Below are positions 51,944-59,008 of a stretch of 64,000 bases of DNA, piece by piece. Under the pieces are notes generated by a model, which was given only the letters and a program-made list of their open reading frames with translations, was not told where the DNA came from and did no database searches. Origin of the DNA: Nostoc sp. KVJ20 (lineage in GTDB: Bacteria > Cyanobacteriota > Cyanobacteriia > Cyanobacteriales > Nostocaceae). Location of the stretch: contig NZ_KV757622.1 of the NCBI RefSeq assembly GCF_001712795.1, positions 141,527 through 205,526 of the forward strand. Direction: 5' to 3'. The position numbers and the translations under genes were made by a program. The stretch's first letter is position 1. The number at the start of each line of letters is the position of its first letter.

Positions 51944-54664
51944 TTACCCTGCAACATCCAACTGCTGATGATTGAGATAAAAATAATGTCCCCGTTTCGC
52001 CATCAACTCTTGGTGAGTCCCCCTCTCAATCAACACGCCTCTATCCAGCACTAAAATCAAATCTGCATTCCGCACAGTTGATAGGCGATGGGCGATTAGT
52101 AAGGTAGTTCTGCCTTTAAGAATTGTGTTTAAATTCGTCTGAATAATCCTTTCTGATTCTGCATCCAGATGGGAAGTAGCCTCATCTAAAATTAACAGCT
52201 TGGGATTGCCTAGCAACGCCTTAGCGATCGCAATTCTTTGTCGCTGTCCTCCAGACAACATCCCCCCTCCTTCACCAATCTGGGTTTCATAACCCATAGG
52301 TAACTTTTTAATAAACTCATCAGCACCCGCCAATCGCGCCGCCTCAATAATCTCTGCCAAAGTTGCCCCAGGATGTGCCAAGCTAATATTTTCCCGAATC
52401 GTTCCGCCAAATAAAAAGGTATCTTGGTCAACTACCCCAACCTGCTCGCGTAGAGAACGCAACGAAAGACTGTTAATATCTTGCCCATCAATCAACACTT
52501 TGCCATTTGTGGGAGGATATAACCCCAAAACCAGTTTAGAAATCGTGGTTTTTCCAGAACCACTCCGTCCCACTAGAGCAACCATTTGCCCGCTGTGTAC
52601 TTCAAAACTGAGATTTTCCAAAACATTGATATCGCTTTCAGGGTGATAGCGAAACGTCACATTTTCAAAGCGAATATTACCTTGAATAGGTGGTAAGGAT
52701 TGCCGCGCCTGATGCTGTAAATCCTCTTCTGGTTCGGCATCCAACACATCATTAATGCGTTCCACTGCAATCACAACTTCTTGCAATTGATTCCACAAAA
52801 CTGTTAATCGTTGGAAAGGTCTAATAATATTTCCCAGCAACATATTAAATGCTACCAATTGCCCAATAGTTAACTGATTGTGAATCACTTGGTACGCCCC
52901 AAACCACAGCAAGGCGGTAGTTACCACTGCTTCAATTGTGTTGCTGAATACTTGCAGGCGATTGCCGATAACTTGCCCGGAAAAGTTAGTTTTTATTTCC
53001 TTACTTAATAACTCTTCCCAATGCCAACGCACCGTCTGTTCCACTGCTGTGGATTTAACTGTTCGCACACCAGAAAGGGCTTCAATCAGATAGCTACTTT
53101 CATTAGCAACAGCATTAAAGATTTCCCTAGAAATCTTTTGTAAAAAAGGTGTGGCAATCACTGCTAGTAGGAAAAAAGGCGGCACAATCACTAACACCAG
53201 CAACGCCATTTTCCAACTGTACCAAAACATCAATGCTAAATAGACAAAGACAGTGACTAAATCCAGGAGGATGGACAACGCCTCGCCGGAAAGGAAACGT
53301 TGAATTTTGCGGTTTTCCTGTACGCGAGAGATAATATCCCCCACATAACGCGACTCAAAGTAACTCAAGGGTAGCCGCAGGGTATGGCGAATAAATCCCA
53401 CAATCAATGCCAAATCTACCTTATTCGCCGTGTGGTCTAACAGATATTGCCGCAACCCCGTCATCGCTACACGGAATAAACTAAAAATTAGCAATCCTAA
53501 CCCTACCGCCGTTAAGGTCAGTTCAGAACGCTGTACCACCACCCGGTCTAAAATTAACTGAGTAAATAGGGGAGTAACGAGTCCAAAAATCTGGATAAAT
53601 AAGGAAGCGACAAACACTTCCAGCATTACTAAAGAGTGAGGCTTCATTAACTCAAAGAATTGCCAAAAGGGAGTTGTAGTCTCTTTGGCATCCTTCAACC
53701 AGGCTGTGGGTTGTAGCAGCAGTGTATAGCCAGTCCAGTTGGCTTGAAATTCTTGGTGGCTGAGGGTGCGTTGACCAATACCAGGATCTGCCACAATCAC
53801 CTGTTTATCAGCGATTTCATAGACAACGATGTAGTGCTTCCCCTCCCAGTGGGCGATCGCAGGCAATTTTTGCTTCGCCAATTGGTCAAGACTCGCTTTT
53901 ACAGGTCGCGTAGCAAACCCAACACTTTCCGCCGCAGCCGATAACCCCCGAAGCGACGAGCCATTGCGGTCAACATTGGCGATATCCCGTAGGCGATTTA
54001 CACTAAAGTTTTTCCCCCAATAGCGAGACACCATCACTAAACAAGCTGCACCGCAATCTGATCCACTCTGTTGGGCAAAAAAGGGATAGCGCCGAATCAC
54101 ACGCTGTAATAAATGCCCGACTCGCTGCTTGGAGTTGGGAAAATAGGCTTTGCTAATCTTTTTCTGGTGTGGCTCGACTGCTGGCGTTGACAAAATTTTC
54201 CTTTCATGAGGCAGTTTTGAGTCAGATGGGGGGTTCTCTGAATCTACCTGTTGGGGATTACGGGATAGCGCCCTAGCCCACAAATGCTCCCGAATTTGTG
54301 GATATTTAGCCATTAGTGGCCACAATACCTCTCCAGAAATGAAGCATAATTGCAAGTTTACTGAAGCCCTTGCTGCATAAGGTCTGAAGTCACCCTCATT
54401 AAATAAGGTAAATTCCCCAAAGGACTCTCCCACCTCCAAAGTGGCGATTAACTCATCGCCGCCATCTAGCAGCCTGACTTTGCCAGCGATCGCAATATAT
54501 ATACCAGCTTTAGCATCAGTTCCTTGCCAGAATTTGCCGACTTTTGGGTTGATAAATTTAACTTTTTCAAGACAGTGTTGAAATTCCTCTGTCGAAAGAG
54601 AATAACCCAGAATATTGTTGAACTGTTGCAGAGAAACTAACTGAGCAGATATATCTTGCGCCAT
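51944..54664 (-). CDS. C39 peptidase-ABC exporter with N-terminal cyclic-nucleotide-binding-like domain
   Basis: A 906-residue protein. Residues 1 to about 150 are a cNMP-binding-like beta roll (ISGEVLWPLMAK; GESFGEFTLFNEGDF). Residues about 190-315 are a C39 peptidase: catalytic Cys in SGSDCGAACLVM (about 202), His in WEGKHYIVVYE and Asp in VADPGIG, which cut after Gly-Gly leaders. Six membrane helices (about 330-600) follow, then an ATPase with Walker A GRSGSGKTT (about 695), signature SGGQRQRIAIAKAL, and Walker B LLILDEATSHLD. The combination is that of HetC-like and bacteriocin exporters. It lies next to HlyD and near four Gly-Gly precursors. Confidence 0.95.
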   Translation of the reverse strand: MAQDISAQLVSLQQFNNILGYSLSTEEFQHCLEKVKFINPKVGKFWQGTDAKAGIYIAIAGKVRLLDGGDELIATLEVGESFGEFTLFNEGDFRPYAARASVNLQLCFISGEVLWPLMAKYPQIREHLWARALSRNPQQVDSENPPSDSKLPHERKILSTPAVEPHQKKISKAYFPNSKQRVGHLLQRVIRRYPFFAQQSGSDCGAACLVMVSRYWGKNFSVNRLRDIANVDRNGSSLRGLSAAAESVGFATRPVKASLDQLAKQKLPAIAHWEGKHYIVVYEIADKQVIVADPGIGQRTLSHQEFQANWTGYTLLLQPTAWLKDAKETTTPFWQFFELMKPHSLVMLEVFVASLFIQIFGLVTPLFTQLILDRVVVQRSELTLTAVGLGLLIFSLFRVAMTGLRQYLLDHTANKVDLALIVGFIRHTLRLPLSYFESRYVGDIISRVQENRKIQRFLSGEALSILLDLVTVFVYLALMFWYSWKMALLVLVIVPPFFLLAVIATPFLQKISREIFNAVANESSYLIEALSGVRTVKSTAVEQTVRWHWEELLSKEIKTNFSGQVIGNRLQVFSNTIEAVVTTALLWFGAYQVIHNQLTIGQLVAFNMLLGNIIRPFQRLTVLWNQLQEVVIAVERINDVLDAEPEEDLQHQARQSLPPIQGNIRFENVTFRYHPESDINVLENLSFEVHSGQMVALVGRSGSGKTTISKLVLGLYPPTNGKVLIDGQDINSLSLRSLREQVGVVDQDTFLFGGTIRENISLAHPGATLAEIIEAARLAGADEFIKKLPMGYETQIGEGGGMLSGGQRQRIAIAKALLGNPKLLILDEATSHLDAESERIIQTNLNTILKGRTTLLIAHRLSTVRNADLILVLDRGVLIERGTHQELMAKRGHYFYLNHQQLDVAG

Positions 54665-55283
54665 AAATGTCTAAATCTTTTCCTAATTTTGTAAAGTGAA
54701 TAGGTAAAAATTCGGAATTATCAGGAATAGCTGCCGATTTGAGGTCACTAATCAAGATTTTGGAACTCGTAGCCTTTTCGTTACTGCTTTGTTCTGCATT
54801 ACTGGGTTTTGGTAGTGTGGATAATCCCATCTGTTTGAGCAGTCGCTTGATATGGCGATCGCTTACCTCAATCCCAAATTCCTTTGCTAGATGTTTCGCA
54901 AGCCAATTTGCTGTCCAGCGGCGAAAAGCATAGCCATGATCGCGAGGACTGTTGTTAACTAGTTGCTTCAAACGCTCTAAATACTGATCATTCACAGCCT
55001 TCGGGCGACCAATGGGGCAATCTTGCCATTGGTGCGCCATCCCAGTCCGAGCTATGTGTGTCCAATGTCGTGCTGTTGCTGCACAACATCCCAAGGTTTG
55101 ACAGATGTCTGTTTGAGTTTTCCCTTCATCTGCCAACAACATGATTTCAATTCGTTGACGGTAGGATTCAGGTAAACTATCGTCCAAACTTTGTAGTAGT
55201 AGTTTCCGCTGAAATGGTGTTAAACACTTACCACCACCCGCACTTAAGTATTTAGTCTCAAAACTGACCTGACATTCGGACAT
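54567..55283 (-). CDS. HTH protein resembling the N-terminal half of IS630-type transposases
   Basis: A 238-residue protein. Residues about 53-80 form an HTH (KTQTDICQTLGCCAATARHWTHIA) and about 125-155 a second winged helix (ANWLAKHLAKEFGIEVSDRHIKRLLKQMGLS), both typical of IS630/homeodomain-like transposase DNA-binding regions. The DDE catalytic domain is absent and the C-terminal 80 residues are unmatched. Its stop lies 98 bases inside the exporter's reading frame, an unusually long overlap. It is the first gene of the export operon and may be a regulator derived from a transposase. Confidence 0.7.
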   Translation of the reverse strand: MSECQVSFETKYLSAGGGKCLTPFQRKLLLQSLDDSLPESYRQRIEIMLLADEGKTQTDICQTLGCCAATARHWTHIARTGMAHQWQDCPIGRPKAVNDQYLERLKQLVNNSPRDHGYAFRRWTANWLAKHLAKEFGIEVSDRHIKRLLKQMGLSTLPKPSNAEQSSNEKATSSKILISDLKSAAIPDNSEFLPIHFTKLGKDLDIYGARYICSVSFSATVQQYSGLFSFDRGISTLS

Positions 55284-55868
55284 ATACGCAGAATTTGCTA
55301 GTTTTATAAATCTAGATCCACAAATGCCCCATGCTTGACAAATTATGCATCAAGCATTTCCAAATGAGTGTTTACACGTGCAAATTATTACACTAATAGC
55401 GCATGTTATTTTATGTATTTTTTATTATTTATACATCAAGCTACAAATCTCCTTTTTAAATTCCGAAGATTAAGCACTGTATAAGTTTTGATGAAATATT
55501 GACTAAATACAGTAATTGCGTATAATTACTAAATACTCTTATTTTTTTGTATAAATAAATTAAAAACAGCAAGTAAAATTTATCAAGCTAGTATAATTAA
55601 AAACTTCCCTAAAAGCTTTTACAGGTAGCCAAAAAATCGTCTATACAGTGATCTGAGCGCTCAAAAGCAATTCCATAAATCACACTTGCTCGTATAGAAT
55701 TAGACGTATTAAATCTTACTTTAATTGCTATTTAGCTAACTGTTTAAATGTTAACCTTGTACTTACTTCAACTTGGCTATTGACTACAATTGCGTCTGCG
55801 TGTGTTCGACACATTTTTTAGCGATCGCTAGCCTCATAATCCATGCCCAATATCCAATGTCTCTTTAA
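55284..55868. other. AT-rich intergenic region
   Basis: No gene supported. The left part should contain the promoter of the minus-strand export operon. A HIP1-like GCGATCGC lies at about 55821-55828. The DNA is over two-thirds A+T by eye. Confidence 0.45.
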
Positions 55869-57458
55869 TCAAATCCAAGAGTTGAACCACATTCGCAGCT
55901 TATAATCGTGAGGTGAGAGAGGTAAACCCAAATAAATTGGCATCCAGAAAATAAAAGCAGCCAGAATAATAAAAGTAATGGTGACACCTAGCGCCCGCAG
56001 TTGTTGATAATAACTGCGAAGGCATTGATCAACAAACCAAGCGATCGCTAAAAAGACGAATACCACTGCACACATATAGTGGTAAATAAAAACGCACCTC
56101 GTCACCTTCACCCAAGGTAATAAGTTAGCTGCATAATTGATAACTAAATACAATGCAATCCAAGTATCAACACTCAGAGTTGCAGGCACAGAAAAACGCT
56201 TTTCCTTTACCAAAAAAATAACGGCTTGCGACACCAGTAACCCAATTAGAAACAACATGGCAGCAACACCAAACCACCACAGAAATGGATTACCCATTGC
56301 ATGGACATCATAAATAACTTTTCCAGCACCAGAAGGCAAAGGAGGCCCCATTACAGGTAAAGGTTCGGTGATACTTTTGGCTGTTTGATAATAATATGCC
56401 ATTGGTCGAGTCATCAACGGCCATTTGTACCAGGCAGCACAGTAAGGATGCACGTTGGGACTATTGCCACCTAGCTGTAAGTGAAACTTTAAAATTTGCT
56501 GATGTACTGCAATAAATCCATAAGTTTTATCTAGTTGAAGGTGGAGAATCCAGATGATACTGTAGATAAAAGCTGGGATAATCCCTAGATAAAACAGCAT
56601 TTGAAAAATATTTAGCTGAGTCAAGTTTTGTAGTGGTGTTTGAGATGAGGAAGATAAGGAAGATAAGGGGGCTAAGGGAGAATAAGTACTAACTCCTGAC
56701 TCCTGACTTACGCCTTCTACCTCATGAATTCTACCTTCTGCCTCCTGCCTCCTGCCTTCTGCCTCCTGCCTCCTGCCTCCTTCCTCCTGCCTCCTGCCTC
56801 CGAGTTTGGAGTTAGGAAAAGAATGTATCAAACTAATTACCCATGCTGTTACCCAAATGAGATAAGCACCCAAAAGAAACCATAAACCGTTCCATTTAGT
56901 ACCAACTGACGCACCAAAACTAATACCAGCAAGAACTAACCAAAATGAACGTCGCCGATTTTGGTTATCTAATGCCAATAATAAAAACCACTGCCCTAAC
57001 AAACCAAAAATGACAATATAAATATTGTTCAGGGCATAGCGAGACTCAACTAGAAAAAGCCCATCACAGGCTGTGAACAAACCTGCAAGTATTGCAAAGG
57101 TACGGCGGTAACTCAACTGATAAGCGATCGCAGCCACAACTACAGGAATAAATGAGCCTGTGAGAGCATTCATCCAACGATAAGTCCAAGGCGATCGCAA
57201 TGAACCTGTCAGCCCATTTACAGTATCGTGCCAAAAAGGAATGTGACTACCAATCCAAATGCCAATACCAATAATATATTGACTCAGCGGCGGATGAGCA
57301 TTAAAAAATGGTGTATGTGTGAGGTAATTATTACCGAATTTAGCAAAGTAAACTTCATCAAATACCAGAGTGTTAAATCGCTCCAGTCCCCAAAACCGTA
57401 AAGCAAGTGAGAGAATAAATACACTCGCCATCCCAATTCGGAACCACTTTTTAGTCAT
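55869..57458 (-). CDS. PMT-family dolichyl-phosphate-mannose-type protein mannosyltransferase with repeat insertion
   Basis: A 529-residue membrane glycosyltransferase (GT39). It shows LRFWGLERFNTLVFDEVYFAKFGNNYLTHTPFFNAHPPLSQYII, the family Asp-Glu (FDEVYF) that binds the lipid-linked sugar, HPYCAAWYKWPLMTRPMAYYY and PLSPHDYKLRMWF. Multiple membrane helices run throughout. At about residues 215-275 the protein carries an insertion of the type RRQEEGGRRQEAEGRRQEAE, encoded by CTCCTGCC/TTCTGCC heptamers at about 56690-56805; it keeps the frame. Bacterial homologues modify exported proteins. The insertion probably lies in a cytoplasmic or lumenal loop. Confidence 0.88.
   Translation of the reverse strand: MTKKWFRIGMASVFILSLALRFWGLERFNTLVFDEVYFAKFGNNYLTHTPFFNAHPPLSQYIIGIGIWIGSHIPFWHDTVNGLTGSLRSPWTYRWMNALTGSFIPVVVAAIAYQLSYRRTFAILAGLFTACDGLFLVESRYALNNIYIVIFGLLGQWFLLLALDNQNRRRSFWLVLAGISFGASVGTKWNGLWFLLGAYLIWVTAWVISLIHSFPNSKLGGRRQEEGGRRQEAEGRRQEAEGRIHEVEGVSQESGVSTYSPLAPLSSLSSSSQTPLQNLTQLNIFQMLFYLGIIPAFIYSIIWILHLQLDKTYGFIAVHQQILKFHLQLGGNSPNVHPYCAAWYKWPLMTRPMAYYYQTAKSITEPLPVMGPPLPSGAGKVIYDVHAMGNPFLWWFGVAAMLFLIGLLVSQAVIFLVKEKRFSVPATLSVDTWIALYLVINYAANLLPWVKVTRCVFIYHYMCAVVFVFLAIAWFVDQCLRSYYQQLRALGVTITFIILAAFIFWMPIYLGLPLSPHDYKLRMWFNSWI
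56640..56805 (-). repeat. In-frame heptamer repeat inside the mannosyltransferase gene
   Basis: About ten units of CTCCTGC/CTTCTGC (56745-56805) with weaker repeats to 56640 are of the same STRR type seen between genes in this window. Their translation on the minus strand gives RRQEAEG repeats without a stop codon. Confidence 0.9.
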
Positions 57459-57582
57459 TTGTCATTTGTCATTGGTCATTTGTCATTGGGCATTGGTCAT
57501 TGGTCATTGGTTAATAATTAATACCCCCTATTCCCTATTCCCTATTCCCTATTCCCTATTCCCTATTCCCTATTCCCTATTC
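57453..57582. repeat. TCATTTG and TATTCCC heptamer arrays
   Basis: TCATTTG/TCATTGG units (about 57457-57510) and then seven to eight TATTCCC units (about 57533-57582). The second array gives the last codons of the acetyltransferase on the minus strand. It separates the mannosyltransferase and acetyltransferase genes. Confidence 0.9.
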
Positions 57583-58120
57583 TTACAGACGCATCTAGTT
57601 GGAACAGGAGTAGTTCAATACCGTAATACTTGTTTGTTCGTCCTATTGGTTTCATACCGAGTCTTTGAGTTACACGGATGGAAGCATGATTTTCTGGCTT
57701 TACTACGGCATAAATTAATGGCAAGTTCAGGACATTAAATCCGTAGTTGAGCATAACTTGTCCTGCTTCTGTTGCATACCCTTTACCCCAAGAAGCTCGC
57801 CGTAAGTGCCAGCCTACCTCATAATCTTGAGTGGGTAAACCATCTTTGTCGGGCAATTGTTTAAGAAGGATAGTTCCCACAATTGTTGTAGTTTCCTTTT
57901 CGACAATTGCCCAAGAACCGGTACCATTGTTGCGTCGGTGCGATCGCTCGATGTTGTCAATCAAACGCTGACGCTGTGACTCAACACTTGTGACAAGAGA
58001 AGCTTTACCAAGAAAGTGCGTAACTTCTGGATCACTGTAAATTACAAATGCTTGTTCGGCATCGCGTTCGGGTATCCAACTGCGAATAATCAAGCGTTCG
58101 GTTTCCAAAAGGATGGTCAT
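57563..58120 (-). CDS. GNAT family N-acetyltransferase
   Basis: A 185-residue RimJ/RimL-like acetyltransferase (LLETERLIIRSWIPERDAEQAFVIYSDPEVTHFLG). The acetyl-CoA-binding motif region is VGWHLRRASWGKGYATEAGQVMLNYGF, followed by VKPENHASIRVTQRLGMKPIGRTNKYYGIELLLFQL. The last residues (RIGNRE) come from the heptamer repeats, so the natural end was probably lost and replaced. The substrate is unknown. Its start is ATG at 58120. Confidence 0.88.
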   Translation of the reverse strand: MTILLETERLIIRSWIPERDAEQAFVIYSDPEVTHFLGKASLVTSVESQRQRLIDNIERSHRRNNGTGSWAIVEKETTTIVGTILLKQLPDKDGLPTQDYEVGWHLRRASWGKGYATEAGQVMLNYGFNVLNLPLIYAVVKPENHASIRVTQRLGMKPIGRTNKYYGIELLLFQLDASVRIGNRE

Positions 58121-58267
58121 CTTACCTTTGACTAAACTAAATCGCCATTTTGCAAAATACTAAGATACTTATAGTTGAGCAGTCAAAGGTGTTGTAGACA
58201 ATTACACAAACAAAATATGGCGATCGCTATGCTATGGGTAGTTATCCAGAAATTTAATTACCCTTGG

Positions 58268-58627
58268 TTATGCAATTGCAAATTCTGAATTTTTCCGCAG
58301 TTCTTCAGACCGAAACCCTAACACGATCCGATCCTTTGGGATACCTGCTTTCACCAATTCCGTTGCTAACCCCTCTTCAGTGCCATCACGTTGAATCCAA
58401 ATTTTGCCATCTATAATATCAATGTGAATTAGACAGCCGTGAACGCGACGCGTTGCAGTTGGAGAGAGTTCTGGCACTGGCTCTCGGCCAAGAATCATTA
58501 CCAAATATCGATCCTGTTCTCGATCAAAGATAGTTTCATGCTGAATATTGCCATAAGAGTAAGGAATCTTTGTGTGTTCAGTAAGAATGCTGCAAATTAG
58601 CTGCCTGTATTGTTCCAGATTACCCAT
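58268..58627 (-). CDS. xisI: XisI family protein
   Basis: A 119-residue protein matching XisI, one of two proteins (XisH and XisI) first described as controlling excision of the fdxN element in Nostoc. It reads NLEQYRQLICSILTEHTKIPYSYGNIQHETIFDREQDRYLVMILGREP and HGCLIHIDIIDGKIWIQRDGTEEGLATELVKAGIPKDRIVLGFRSEELRK, close to full length. Many solitary xisHI pairs exist away from any element. Its partner upstream is broken. The start ATG 58627 overlaps the end of the xisH remnant. Confidence 0.92.
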   Translation of the reverse strand: MGNLEQYRQLICSILTEHTKIPYSYGNIQHETIFDREQDRYLVMILGREPVPELSPTATRRVHGCLIHIDIIDGKIWIQRDGTEEGLATELVKAGIPKDRIVLGFRSEELRKNSEFAIA

Positions 58628-58996
58628 CGGACAATAACCTCCCGCTTTGGATTAAAAACGATCAGAGGAATTTTGTAGTCTTCCAATATAAGTTTACCAA
58701 GCGGCTCTTCCTCAAAAATATCAGTAAAAACATCCTCATGAACAGCTATATACAAAACCCTATCTTGATAATTGCGGCTCATGACAGCAAGGTAGGTAAA
58801 GTACGCCACTGAAGGTTTTGATTTCTACAGCAATCTTTTGTCTTCCTTTTTCTGCGATGAGCAACTTTTCGGCTGCCAAATCCACGTAAGGATCCTTTTT
58901 TCCCCACTTTAGATGAAAAGGATCGTCAGTAACATTCCAGCCATCTTTAATTAGGGCATTCTTCAAGTTTTCGTGGTAACGGTCTCTAACTGGCAT
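58597..58996 (-). pseudogene. xisH: xisH, frameshifted by internal deletion
   Basis: XisH homology is split between two frames. The first (58996-58760) gives VRDRYHENLKNALIKDGWNVTDDPFHLKWGKKDPYVDLAAEKLLIAEKGRQKIAVEIKTFSG, then goes out of frame (VLYLPCCHEPQLSR). The second frame resumes with YFTYLAVMSRNYQDRVLYIAVHEDVFTDIFEEEPLGKLILEDYKIPLIVFNPKREVIVRW. About 13-14 residues (usually the 'FHEALGQ' helix) are missing at the junction near 58802, consistent with a deletion of about 40 bases that is not a multiple of three. The protein is likely non-functional. Confidence 0.85.
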
Positions 58997-59008
58997 AAAT
59001 TACTCGAA

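Noticed and set aside
54739..54933. Plus-strand frame inside the HTH gene
   Set aside because: Antisense shadow of the minus-strand protein.
57370..57738. 122-codon plus-strand frame
   Set aside because: Repetitive SLVICHWALVIGHW and LFPIPYS residues come from heptamer arrays; antisense to two real genes.
58268..58996. An fdxN-type excision element inferred from xisHI
   Set aside because: No nif genes, recombinase or element borders are present; xisHI pairs are common away from elements.
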